Origin: Azolla caroliniana
Lineage: Eukaryota; Polypodiophyta
NCBI GenBank assembly: GCA_043228905.1
Contig: JBHGNT010000011.1
Location: 1,426,001-1,490,000, forward strand
Length of the DNA stretch: 64,000 nt
Direction of reading: 5' to 3'
Shown here: one piece after another, positions 33,805 through 44,610 of the stretch
Numbering within the stretch: position 1 is the stretch's first letter
Layout of the letters: each line of letters starts with the position of its first letter
Notes under the pieces: generated by a model
What the model was told of the DNA's origin: nothing
The model's input: only the letters and a program-made list of their open reading frames with translations
Databases searched by the model: none
Made by a program: the position numbers and the translations under genes

Positions 33805-35570
33805 TCCCGATTCAGTTCGGCGCGAAGGTCCTCAGCGAGCAACAGCGAGGATACGCCCAGGTTAAACGCGAGCTCTAGGGTGTCGTTTCGGCGGTAAAGG
33901 CCGATAAAGACTACCTGATCGGGACAGAGGTAATTATCGAGATGGACTGCCTGCCAATTCTTGGCATGGTTTTCGGATGCGCGACGCCGGACCTGGCAAT
34001 GCTCAGGTGGATAGCGTAGATCAAGTTCCTGAATTCGGAAATACGACACATTTCCAGGAGAGACAATGCCATGGCCGACATGCTTTCAAGGGCGAGGTTT
34101 GAAAACGAGGGCGGCATGGTTTCGGAGGACGAGGAAGTCGGCGTGGACTTCTTCGAGGCAGCTTACGTAACAACCGGCAGGGAATGCACTTCAACGCTTA
34201 ACGATTTCGACGAGAGCAAGTACAACGGGGAGTGACTGCAGATCGGCGGGTTCCTGAAAACAATGACACCGGACGCGGCATGGACAAAGGATGAGGCCAA
34301 CTGGATTCGGAAGAAAGCGTACCGATTCTTTCTCCGAGACGGGTACATATGGAAGCACCTGAAGAAGAGGAACGGCATCCCACTCCGAGTGGTGGCGAAG
34401 AAGGAGGAACAGGAGGATTTGTTGGTGGCGTACCACGATAGTCCTTGGGCTGGACACCGTGGAACGTGGGCCACGTTCGAAAAGCTAAAGGGGAAGTACT
34501 GGTGGCCGGGACTATACCGGGATGTGCATTGGTTCGTGACGACTTGCAAAAGCTGTCAGGTGCACTCCATGATCCGACACCGGGACGAGCTTCACCCGAC
34601 CTATCCTCCGACCGTCCACTTCAAGTGGATGGTGGATTTGGTGACGATGCCAATGGGGGTAGGACAGATGCGGTATCTGGTGTTGGCTCAGGAGGATCTA
34701 ACGAACTAGGTTGAAGGCCGAGCCCTGTAGAACAAGACAACTACAGCCGTGTGCCGGTTTTTGATTGAGGACGTGGTATGTCGATACGGGTGCGTAGGGA
34801 AGATCATGGCTGACCGTGGTGAGTTAGACGCAGAAGAGGCCGAAGAGCTGTTCGACCAGCTAGGAGTCAAACTTTCACTCACCACAGCGTACAATCCAGA
34901 GGCGAACGGGAAGGTAGAGCGCAGACATGGGCCGATTGTCAAAGCGCTAGTACGGGCGTGCGGAGGCCAAGTTGGGAACTGGCCACGGCTGCTACCTTAT
35001 GCCTTGTGGGCGGACCGGACTACGCACAGTTCGGTAACGGGGTTCATGCCGGCAGAGCTTATGTTCGGACAGAAGCCAATCATGCCAACAGAGCGAACGA
35101 TCTCCTCGTGGGCCATGGTGGACTGGAGGGATGAGATGAGCCGGGAGGAACTGTTGGCGGCGCGGATTCGACAGCTCGAGCGGAGGCTGGAGGACGTAGA
35201 GCGAGCCGCGGAGAAACTTCGGGTAGCGAGGATAAGGAACAAAGCCCGGTTCGACCGAACACACCGGCTCCGGCCAAGGAAGATCGAGGAAGGCGACTGG
35301 GTGCTAGTCTACAACAACAACCTCGACAATTAGCACAGGGCCACACGGAAGTTTGCGAGGAGGTGGTTCGGGCCTTACGTAGTAACAGGCGCCAACGACA
35401 ATGGGACGTACCATCTCGTGGAGCTCGACGGTACGAGAATGGCGATACCGGTAGCGGGGAAGAGGATCAAAGCGTTCAAGAAACGACACGACGGTGAGCC
35501 AGAGCTAGGAGGAATGGACAGCAACGACGAGCAGCCCGAGGCAGAGGACGAACCGGTAAACGAGGAATAA
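33805..35570 (+). pseudogene. Element E RNase H-integrase
   Basis: The frame resumes with FGAKVLSE-type RNase H sequence (KADKDYLIGTEVIIEMDCLPILGM). The integrase zinc finger follows (AYHDSPWAGHRGTW, then CKSCQVHS), then the core with MVDLVTMPMG, IMADRGEL and ANGKVERRHG (all three acidic residues present). The C-terminal part (FARRWFGPYVV) ends EDEPVNEE before the TAA at about 35568. Stops near 33878, 34018, 34232, 34708, 34729 and 35331 inactivate it. Most sit where copy D has a sense codon. Confidence 0.86.
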
Positions 35571-35646
35571 AAGCAAGGACCGGTTTTCTTCAGTAGGAAC
35601 CCAATTCTGGCGCATACCGGTGGATGCGCGGTTAGGTGGGGGCGGA

Positions 35647-36331
35647 TTTCGTGAAGAAAACCGTCCCCAGGCACAAACCGTGTATAGTGTGCGTGAACCG
35701 GCCCTTATACGTGGGCACACCCCTTGTTGTATAGTAGATAGGTAGGCACAAAAGTCGAATCCTAGGTAGCAATATTCTATAGGGAGAATCGAGGAGTATC
35801 TCTCCCCGAAAGGATAGAGTATTAACGTGATGTAAACGGGTCAACGGCCTCCCTCCTTGAGCTATAAAAGAGAGGGAGACGGGGAGAGCAGGGGGGGCGC
35901 TTGAGAGGACGAAGTGCTGTCAGACTGGGACCGAGCTCTTCTTCTCTGTCGTTCTCCATAGCTTCCTTTTGCGCAGGTTCTCGAGAGGTTGATTCTGCTC
36001 CGTGGAATGCCCGTGTGCTTCCGGTAGAATCTCCATCTTGCTCCCCTGTGTGCGTGGGTGATCAGGCGTCGGCATCCATCTCGCCGACCTGATCGGCTGT
36101 AACCGTTCGAGTCGTCTGCATACACATATTTATATACATACACTAGTGTTCTTATACTCTATCTCCTGCTCAACTCGTGTCTCCTGTGTTGTTGGGCCGC
36201 ATTCCCGTGTGCTTCTTTCTCTATAAGTGTGTGAGCGTGTCTCTCTCTCTCTCTCTTTTCTCACCTATTCCTCGGTCCAAGACCCCAGTGGTCCCGCCTT
36301 GTTCTCCACGCACGCGCGTAACAACGCGACA
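35647..36331 (+). repeat. Element E 3' LTR
   Basis: This 685-bp LTR (TTTCGTGAAG...CGCGACA) is preceded by GGTGGGGGCGGA as polypurine tract. It has diverged from the 5' LTR by scattered substitutions. TATA lies near 35859-35870 and a CT run near 36239-36254. Confidence 0.92.
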
Positions 36332-36335
36332 ACGT

Positions 36336-36701
36336 GCGGTTTGGTGGGGGTGGATGTCCTGAAGATTTCTGGCTATAGTGTGAAACTGGGGTGGAATAGG
36401 GCAAGTCGGTGGTGTGCAACATGAGCACATGTACAATATGGAACGATGTATAGAATAAGGGGGAGTATTGATCCCACATTGTAACGCTCCTCCCTCCTTG
36501 GGTTATAAAAGGAAGGGAGGGGTCTCTTGTAGAGGGTTGCCCATTTTGTGTCGTAGGGGTATACCTTTTTTTTTAGTCTTTCTTTTATTGGGAGTTTCTA
36601 GGGTTAGTAACTTCTTTTTCTTCTTCTCCTTCTTGAGAAGTTAGGCGCGGTAGCCATGGCAACAAAGCTCTGTTAGGGTTAGCTTCTTTTCTTCTGAGCG
36701 T
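36336..36701 (+). repeat. Element C polypurine tract and first part of 3' LTR
   Basis: The sequence after the E target duplicate reads GCGGTTTGGTGGGGGTGGA (polypurine tract). The C LTR then starts at 36355 (TGTCCTGAAG) and matches 15305 onward, including TATA near 36501. D cuts it at 36702, and it continues at 43770. Confidence 0.9.
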
Positions 36702-37339
36702 TGTCGAGGTATTCCTCACGGATGCGTGGAATGAGGTGGGACCTCGGGGGTCTTGTACCAAAGAGCAAGAGAGAAAGGAAAAGGGAAGAGACCCACTAGG
36801 TGCGAGCGTAGATCCACAGGGACACGGCCCTTCGACACGAAGACGCGAGCGGGAAGCCAACACAGAGAGACACGAAGGAATGTATGTATATATTCACAGA
36901 GACGAACAACAAAACACGGAAGCAACAAAAACACGAAATCGGTTACAACCGAACAGGCCTACGAACAGATGCCGATGCCTGTTCGTAAATGCACAGAAAG
37001 ACAGGAGCAGGTTGGAGGTGCTGCCGGAAGCACTCGGGCATTCCTCAGAGCAGCGCGGGCCTCCCGAAACCTGCACAGAAGGAAGCTATGTAGTTCGCGA
37101 ACCAGAGAGAGAGAGAGAAGCCTTCGCACACAAACCGACAGCACTTCGTCCTCGACTCTCCGCGATCCCCTCCCCTTTCTCGTCTCCCTCCTTTTATAGG
37201 CAAGGAAGGAGCCGTTTCCCCTCTACTTCCTACCCACTAAATCTACCCGCCTAGGACCTTCTATGGACTACATTCGAGAAGAGCCGGTTCCTACGCTCCT
37301 GTGCACCAATTCCGCTCGTGGACGGTTTTCTTCACGACA
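36702..37339 (-). repeat. Element D 3' LTR
   Basis: This 638-bp LTR reads TGTCGTGAAGAAAACC...CCTCGACA on the - strand. TATAAAAGG lies at about 37190-37199. It lacks the 81-bp duplication present in the 5' LTR. Confidence 0.93.
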
Positions 37340-37412
37340 TCCGCCCCCACCTAACCGCGCATCCACCGGCATGCGCCAAATTGAGTTGGGACGGAGAAAA
37401 CCGGTCCAGCCT

Positions 37413-40400
37413 TCATTCCCCGCCCGTTGGTTCTTCCTCGGTTTCGGATCGTTCGTCGTCGCGGTCTACGTCAATCGGATCCGGCTCGTCATCGTGACGC
37501 TTCTTGAACGCTTTGATCCGCTTCCCTGCTACCGGTATCGCCATTCTCGTACCGTCGAGTTCCGCCAGATGGTACGTTCCGTTGTCGTTGGCGCTTTGTA
37601 CCACGTAAGGCCCGAACCACCTTCTTGCGAACTTCCGTGTTGCTCGGTGTTGGTTGTCGAGGCTGCTGTCGTAGACTAGCACCCAGTCACCTTCCTCGAT
37701 CTTCTTTGGTCGGAGCCGATGCGTTCGGTCGAACCGGGCTTTGTTCCTCATCCTTGCTTCCCGAAGCCTTTCCGCAGCCTGCTCCACGTCCTCCGGTCTT
37801 CGCTCGAGCTGTCATATACGCGCCGCCAGCAGTTCCTCCCGGCTCATCTCGTCTCTCCACTCCACGGTTGCCCACGAGGAGATCGTACGTTCCATCGGCA
37901 TGACCGGCTTCTGCCCAAACATGAGTTCTACCGGCATGAATCCGGTTACCGAACTGTGCGTAGTTCGGTCCGCCCACACCGCGTAAGGCAGCAGCCGCGG
38001 CCAGTTCCCGACTTGACCTCCGCATGCCCGAACTAACGCCTTGACGATCGGTCCGTGTCCGCGCTCCACCTTTCCATTCGCCTCCGGATTGTACGCAGTG
38101 GTAAGCGAGAGCTTGACTCCTAGCCGGTCGAACAGCTCCTCGGCCTCTTCGGCGTCCAACTCCCTGCGATTAGCCACGATCTTCCCGACGCACCCGTACC
38201 GGCATATCACGTCCTCAATCAGGAACCGACATACGGCCGCGGTCGTTTTGTTCTGAAGGGCCCGGCCTTCTACCTGGTCCGTCAGATCTTCCCGAGCCAG
38301 GACCAGATACCGCATCTGTCCTACTCCCATCGGCATCGTCACCAGGTCTACCATCCATTTGAAGTGGATGGTCGGAGGGTACGTAGGGTGAAGCTTGTCC
38401 CGATGTCGAACTACGGAGTGCATCTGACAGCTCTTGCAAGTTGTCACGAACCGATGCACGTCCCAGTACAGTCCCGGCCACCAGTACTTCCCCTTTATCT
38501 TCTCGAACGTGGCCCACGTTCCACAGTGTCCGGCCCAAGGGCTGTCGTGGTAGGCCGTCAGCAGCTCCTCCTGTTCTTCCTTCATCGCCACCACTCGGAG
38601 CGGGACGTCGTCCCTCTTCTTCGGGTGCCTCCATAAGTGTCCGTCCCAGAGAAAGAATCGGTATGCTTTCTTCCGGATCCGGTTGGCCTCGTCCCTCGTC
38701 CATGACGCATCCGGCGTCATTGTCCTCAAAAACCCGTGGATCTGGAGCCACTCGCCGTCGTACTTGCTCTCGTCGAAGTCGTTAAGTGCCGGAGTGCTCG
38801 TCCCATTGGTCGTCACGTACGCTGCCTCAAAGAAGTCCACGCCGACTTCTTCGTCCTCTGAAACCATGCCGCCCTCGTCATTAAACCTTGCCCTCGAAAG
38901 CATGTCGGCCATGGCGTTGTCCTTTCCGGAAATGTGTCGTATTTCCGGATCTAGGGACTTAATGTACGCTATCCACCAGAGCATCGCCAGGTCCGGTGTC
39001 GCACATCCGGAAACCATGCCGAGAATCGGCATGCAATCTGTCTCGATAATCACTTCTGTCCCGATCAAGTAGTCTTTGTCGGCCTTTACTACCGAAACGA
39101 TACCCCAGAGTTCGCGTTTAACCTGGGCGTACCCTCGCTGTCGCTCACTGAGGACCTTTGCGCCGAATCGGATCGGGAACCGAATGCCGTCCTTGTCTTC
39201 TTGGTTGAGGACCCATCCGATCCCAGTCGGACTCGTATCCACCGTTATGTATACCGGGGTACCCTTCTCGTAGACAGCCTTCCGGAGCGCCGGTGCTGCC
39301 GCAAGAGCTTCCTTCAGCTTCCGGACCGACTCCGTCTGCTCGTCTCGCCACTCGAATTTCCGCCCCTTCTTCAGCAAACCGTATAGCGGCTCCGCAACGT
39401 GGGTGTAGTGCAGGATCCATATGTGGTAGAATGCGCATGCCCCCAGGAACCTCCGAACTTCCGTAACCGAGCTACAGTCGGTCTTCATCGCGGAGATGGC
39501 TTCTACTTTTGCCGGAGACGACTTCCGGCCATACGGTCCACACAAGTGTCCGACCACCAGGATTTCTGATTGCCCGAAGGCCGATTTCTCCCCGGAGAAG
39601 GTGAGCCTCGCATCCTCTAGCCTTTGTAGCACCTTCTCGCAGTCGTCGATGTGTGTTGCCACGAATCGTCGGCATCCGTCCGGCCCGACTGTCTCGTCCT
39701 TCTCTTCCACCGGGCACCCCTTTATCGGGATGTCGTCCAGAAATGGCATGGTGATGTCCGGGATGCAATCCCTCAATACCTTGTTCATTGCATTCACCAT
39801 GTGGGCCACCGTGTTGGTCCCTCCTTGTGGCAGGGTACACATTCGCACTAGGCCGAGGGGAGTTCGCATCGTCGTAATGTCTCTGCTCTCCACGACTAGC
39901 TGGAACTGGTCGTACCTCGAGTATAGATCACCGACCGAGTAAATCGACCTTCCGGCGAAGGCCTCCGCGAACTCGTCTATGGTCGGTCCGATTCTTGCGT
40001 TCCGAATGGTCACTCTGTTGACCGGCTGCAGGTCTTGAATGAAGCGCATCGTTCCGTTTTTCTTTGGTACGGTAAACCATCGGTTCGAGTATGGGGCACT
40101 CGACGGTTCGAGAATGCCCATATCTACTTTTTGCCTCAATAGCTCCATCAACTTCGGGATGTGAGCACTCGGTACCGGAATCGGCTTGAGATTCCACGGC
40201 ACATGCGGTACCGTGAATATCACCATCGGCTCCACGATCGTCGGGTCTACGCACCCGATCTCTTCCGGTGAGAATGCGAAGGCTTTCCCGTGCCTTCCGA
40301 GCATTCTCCGAAACCGGTCTTCCTCCGCCGGCAGTAGGAACCCGCCCCCACCGATCTTGAGCTCCCTGAGCGTCCCGTCGGTGAAGGTGTGTTCTATGCA

Positions 40401-40882
40401 GGCCGGATCTCGTAAACTGGGGTCCGACGCAACCCCTCTGATTCGGGACTTGCTGCCCTCCAGCAGGGGTGCCGCGACTGGCCTTACCTTCCGGTCCACA
40501 GTCTTGTACTTCGTGCTAACTCGGGCCGTCCGATCCGACCCGAGCCCCCGACTGAAGTTCGCGATGACTTCGTACATCTCTTCGGAACATACCGGTATCG
40601 TCCGGTCTTCGTTAAGGTCTTCTCCGGCTACCTCCCTCAGCATTCCCAAGGTGTCGTCGAAGGAGACCGCCTCCACGGCTCCGCTAATTTCCTTGTCCGG
40701 GCCGAGAACTCCGCACGCTCGAAGTCGCACTTCCGCCCTTGTCTTTTCTCGGCCAACGATGCCGACTATCATACACCCTCTGTTGTTGGAGAAGCAAAAT
40801 TTCCTACCTATCGTACAGTCGTGGGGTCTTTTCCGAGTGTCCGGGCTATCTCGGCCCCACGCCTTGGCAGCCCTCTCTAAAA
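37413..40882 (-). pseudogene. Element D RT-RNase H-integrase, one stop
   Basis: The frame is open on the - strand from the TTTTTA run at 40883 to 37815, then continues past a TGA (37814-37812, CGA in E) to 37413. RT shows NRWFTVPKKNG, RFIQDLQPVNRVT, LPQGGTNTVAHM, the catalytic MPFLDDIPIKG (about 39731-39752) and VVGHLCGPYGRKSS. RNase H shows TVDTSPTGIGW and IETDCMPILGM, and the HISGKDNAMADMLSRA end. The integrase has the H2C2 finger and the core, but its second Asp is lost (VANRREL where E has MADRGEL). Otherwise well preserved. The RT/integrase motifs differ from the usual plant chromovirus and Tat/Athila patterns. Confidence 0.9.
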
Positions 40883-41329
40883 ATCCTCCCGGTTCTCGCC
40901 ACCGAGGGATTCGCGGTTTCGCTCGTGGTTCGGTCGCACCGTCAGAAATTGGACCAAATGGCGCTCGTCCTGGCTCTTGACCTTCGCGTAGGCCGAACCG
41001 TTGTCTAGCACTTTGGTCTCCATTCGTGCCACTGTGATGTACAGTTCCCCTAATATGACAGGGTGCGAGGACGTCTCTTGTACGAAGAAGTGCTGGTCAA
41101 TCTCGACGTCGCCGATCTTGACTCGCACGTTCGGGCAGGCCCCATGCAGTTCCTCGGTGGCGCGCGTCGCCGCCCGTATCTTCCACCCATGCTTGGTGTT
41201 GATCGGCCACTTTCCCTTCTTATAGAAGTCCATGGACATTAGGTTTATTTCCGAACCGTGGTCCACCAATGCCACCACCGGTTCCTGAATATCTCCGATC
41301 CTTACCGGGGTCTCCGTGGTCGCTCGGGC
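40877..41329 (-). CDS. Element D protease domain
   Basis: This is in frame with gag, directly after the UAG at 41330-41332. The active-site loop VVALVDHGSEINLMS is the same DHG variant as E, and SHPVILGELYI is the C-terminal motif. The frame ends GATTTTTAG (stop 40879-40877), with RT in the -1 frame, exactly as in E. Confidence 0.82.
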   Translation of the reverse strand, partial: ARATTETPVRIGDIQEPVVALVDHGSEINLMSMDFYKKGKWPINTKHGWKIRAATRATEELHGACPNVRVKIGDVEIDQHFFVQETSSHPVILGELYITVARMETKVLDNGSAYAKVKSQDERHLVQFLTVRPNHERNRESLGGENREDF

Positions 41330-43013
41330 CTAGTGTGGCCTTGAATAGTGGCTCTCCGCCCACTCATCTTCCAGCGCCATGTCGTCGATGTGCGTCGTCC
41401 GCACCTCCACCGGTCTTTCCGGTTCCATCTCCGTCGACAGCCTCTTCCGTTTCACCAGGTCCACAATGGAGTCGTGGAACTCCTTCTTGGTGATCCCTAA
41501 CACCTCTCGCAATGACAGCTCCACTTTGCTGTCGAGGATCCGTTCTTCTAGGACCTTTCGTAGGTCCGTGGTCCTTTCTATTTCCGTCCCCAGTCGGTAT
41601 CCGCCTTTCCTGGGGTTATCTTGCGAGCTGGACCCACCGGCATCGTTCCGTCGTTGCCCGAATCGGGTCTCGTACCGTTGCGAGGGCCCGGCCGCTCCAG
41701 CTTTCCCCACTCGTTTGTCTTCTACCAGAGCCTCGTAGTTCCGGCAGGCGGCTTCTACAAAGCCCGTCTTCTCCTCGACCGGATCGCTCCACCCGGTTAT
41801 TTCCCGGACCCGTCTCTCAGCGCGGTCCGTTTCATCTTTCCTTAGCCGTGCGCCGGCAAGACCTTCTAGCATTGCCGACCAGAATCCGTCTTTGCCCTCC
41901 TTTCGGGCCTCGCTGCCCCCGACCCGAATGCCGGCCGACGCCGAGTAGTGGATGGCCTCCACGTGTCGGGCCGCTGCCTCTTCCATCAGTCTCTTCATTC
42001 CTCCTCGCCCATCGTTTCGGTTTAGGGCCCTTCTGGTGTCGCCGGCGTGCACCCGGCCTTCCCACAGGTACACCACCCGGTTCCTCAACGCTTCTGCGAA
42101 ATCGCCGCAGTCCTTCCGGATGTGGCCGACCTCGTCGCACCACATGCACCTGTTCCCTGCTACCGGTCGTCGGTCACGAGCCGGTTCGCCGCCTTCCCTT
42201 TGAGTCTAGGCGATCTGGAGATCCTTTATCGCCCGCGTCAACTCCTCTAGCGTTGTTCCTCCGGACGAGCCACTGCCCATGCCGGTCGAAGCCGGACCGG
42301 TTTCGAGCCATTCCCGGGTTTCTTCCCTTCGCACTTGTGGTGCCGGTTCAAGCCTCCTTTCTGTGACAAAGCTCACACCGGCCGCCCCGTTATCAGCCCA
42401 TTCTCGTCGTTTGTCGAAACGGCCACAGACTCTCTTAACCGCAGCCCAGTCGGTCGTCAGCCCGTCTTCGGTTTCCAGCAAGGAGCCGACTTGATCCCGG
42501 TCCCGCTCGTCCACCGACTTGAGGAACAGTAGGACCCGGCTCGTATCCAGAATGGTTCGGTCAAGCACCGAAAGGCGCGCAAAGCGTTCTTCAAACTCCC
42601 AGAGGAGTGCCGACGCGTTTCTTCCCTTGCCCGGGGACTCCACCCATTCCATGAAGTCCCGTTTCGAAAGCCGGAGCGCGTCGTCCAGCCCGTATTTTTC
42701 TAGGAGTTGGCCTTCGAACTCCTCCCAGGTACGGCTCTCCGCCCGTACCTCGAGCACCTCCGCATGGATGCTCGGCATCGCCACTCGAGGGAACCCGGCA
42801 AGACGCCTCTCTTCCGGAATGTCCCGCATCAGCATTTCTGCCCCGTAGGACGCCAAATACTTCGTGGCATCCTTTCCGCTGAACCGGCCGATCGTACCGA
42901 CGACTGCCTCAATGGCTCTGTCGAGGGCGCCGAAGCCCTCGCGTGCACTCAATATCCGATCCACGGCCGAAGCCATGGCCTCCGCAAGATCCGACCCTTT
43001 CATCTTCTGCTCT
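41330..43013 (-). pseudogene. Element D Gag with CCHC-like knuckle
   Basis: The ATG at 43013 follows the PBS by about 15 bases (MKGSDLAEAMASAVDRILSAREG). The capsid-like part has GKDATKYLASYGAEM, TWEEFEGQLLEKYG and VLLFLKSVDERDRD. A TAG at 42206 (CAG in E) breaks it just before the knuckle CMWCDEVGHIRKDC (about 42146). The rest, to SRPH, ends at UAG 41332-41330. The long ORF that starts upstream of 43013 is read-in from the LTR. Confidence 0.85.
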
Positions 43014-43025
43014 TCTGCCGCCTCT

Positions 43026-43043
43026 TTCACGTCGAGTTCACCA
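43026..43043 (-). other. Putative primer-binding site of D
   Basis: TGGTGAACTCGACGTGAA on the - strand lies 3 bases from the 5' LTR. It has one mismatch to the lineage motif. Confidence 0.75.
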
Positions 43044-43046
43044 AGA

Positions 43047-43765
43047 TGTCGAGGTATTCCTCGCGGATGCGTGGAATGAGGCGGGACCTCGGGGGTCTTG
43101 TACCAAAGAGCAAGAGAGAAAGGAGAAGGGAAGAGACCCACTAGGTGTAAGCGTAGATCCACAGGGACACGGCCCTTCGACACGAAGACGCGAGCGGGAA
43201 GCCAACACAGAGAGACACGAAGGAATGTATGTATATATTAACAGAGACGAACAACAAAACACGGAAGCAACAAAAACACGAAATCGGTTACAACCGAACA
43301 GGCCTGCGAACAGATGCCGATGCCTGTTCGTAAATGCACAGAAAGACAGGAGCAGGTTGGAGGTGCTGCCGGAAGCACTCGGGCATTCCTCAGAGCAGCG
43401 CGGGCCTCCCGAAACCTGCACAGAAGGAAGCTATGTAGTTCGCGAACCAGAGAGAGAGAGAGAAGCCTTCGCACACAAACCGACAGCACTTCGTCCTCGA
43501 CTCTCCGCGATCCCCTCCCCTTTCTCGTCTCCCTCCTTTTATAGGCAAGGAAGGAGCCGTTTCCCCTCTACTTCCTACCCACTAAATCTACCCGCCTAGG
43601 ACCTTCTATGGACTACATTCGAGAAGAGCTGGTTCCTACGCTCCTGTGCACCATCCTACCCACTAAATCTACCCGCCTAGGATCTTCTATGGACTACATT
43701 CGAGAAGAGCCGGTTCCTACGCTCCTGTGCACCAATTCCGCTCGTGGACGGTTTTCTTCACGACA
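43047..43765 (-). repeat. Element D 5' LTR with 81-bp duplication
   Basis: This 719-bp LTR is 81 bp longer than the 3' LTR. The difference is a tandem duplication with units starting at about 43573 and 43654 (TCCTACCCACTAAATC). The units differ at two or three sites. TATAAAAGG is near 43536-43545. Confidence 0.92.
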
Positions 43766-43769
43766 ACGT

Positions 43770-44014
43770 AGCTCGGCTAGAAGCCGAGGTTGTATCTTTC
43801 CCCTTGTAATATATACATACGTATCTGTTGTGCATATTGGTGTCTCTGGTGGTGTCGGGTGCATAGCCCTGCTTTGTTTCCTGTACATAAGAATTGGTGT
43901 CGCGCACGTTCTCTTTCTCTCTCTCTCTCTCTCTTGTTCGGTTGCCTCCGGGACGTGTCCAAAGACGGTCTTCCTGGCATCCCATTCTCCCTCATCCGAG
44001 ACCCCCGTGCAACA
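43770..44014 (+). repeat. Element C 3' LTR, last part
   Basis: This matches 15656-15895 (CGGCTAGAAGCCGAGG onward) with a CT microsatellite near 43916-43935. It ends CCCCCGTGCAACA, missing about 35 bp of the left LTR end. The target duplicate GCGT follows at 44015-44018. Confidence 0.88.
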
Positions 44015-44610
44015 GCGTGCTATGGGCATACCGGATGGCATACAAAACGAGTATTCGGACAACATCGTTCTCATTAGCGTTCGGTTTGGAAGCAGTAATG
44101 CTAATGGAATTCTAAATTCCCGGCTTAAGGATACAGGTTCGGGAACAGTTAAGTGAAAACAAATCGGAGAAAATGTGCCTGGCAACGTTGTGTGAGTTGG
44201 AAGAGCACCGGATAGCAAGTATCTTACAATTGGAACTTGAGCAACGATGAAGGAAAGATTTCTTGGACCAGCACCGACAGGGGAACGAGATGGACTTTGG
44301 GATCGGCAAGCCTGTCTTAGTATTCCAAACCCGGATGGGCAAAGTGTCGAGAAAGCTATAATTCCGGTGGACTGGACCGTATTGGATAACAAGAGAATTC
44401 AAGAGCTCGTACCAACTAGGCACGCTAGCCAACGAAGTGTTGGCCAAGTGGGTGAATGGTTTCCGGTTAAAACTATACCACGGACCGATGTCGAAGAATC
44501 CGTTCGAGCAACCGACGCTCGGTGGGGAAGAACTAACCGTGGAGCCTACGCCGACAATGGATCCGGTACCTTCGGCTATGACGAACCATTAGCCAGCTGT
44601 TGAAAAAAAA
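44015..44610 (+). pseudogene. Host element integrase C-terminus
   Basis: This resumes the frame cut at 15304. By comparison with element H (51260-51600, - strand) it reads the conserved tail (RTTYKTSIRTT-like, LAFGLEAVML, LEEHRIAS, FRWTGPYW, VNGFRLKLYHGPM) spread over several frames. Frameshifts and stops are frequent. Confidence 0.8.

Larger units (their letters stand above)
19341..36331 (+). mobile_element. Element E: autonomous-type gypsy-like element, interrupted by F
   Basis: The LTRs are 19341-20024 and 35647-36331, with the target duplicate ACGT at 19337-19340 and 36332-36335. The order is PBS, gag, protease, RT, then copia F/G (23618-33804), then RNase H, integrase, polypurine tract and LTR. 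A stretch of about 290 bp of RT-RNase H is missing at the right edge of F. It is the same family as D. The LTRs differ at many sites and gag-pol has numerous stops, so it is an older copy. Confidence 0.92.
36702..43765 (-). mobile_element. Element D: autonomous-type gypsy-like element
   Basis: The LTRs are 36702-37339 (3') and 43047-43765 (5'). It is inserted inside the C 3' LTR; the flanks GCGT (36698-36701) and ACGT (43766-43769) differ by one transition. On the - strand the order is LTR, PBS (43043-43026), gag, protease, RT-RNase H-integrase, polypurine tract (GGTGGGGGCGGA) and LTR. It is the best-preserved member of the TGTCGTG lineage: apart from the recoding-type stops shared with E, I found two private nonsense codons (42206 and 37812). 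Confidence 0.93.
15305..44014 (+). mobile_element. Element C: non-autonomous LTR element hosting E and D
   Basis: The target duplicate GCGT lies at 15301-15304 and 44015-44018. C's own sequence is the 5' LTR (15305-15935), gag (15973-16950), a repeat spacer (to 19340), a polypurine tract and first part of the 3' LTR (36336-36701), and the last part of that LTR (43770-44014). E is inserted just before the polypurine tract and D inside the 3' LTR. The extreme 3' end of the right LTR has lost about 35 bp that the left LTR has (GGTCCCGCC...). Confidence 0.88.
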
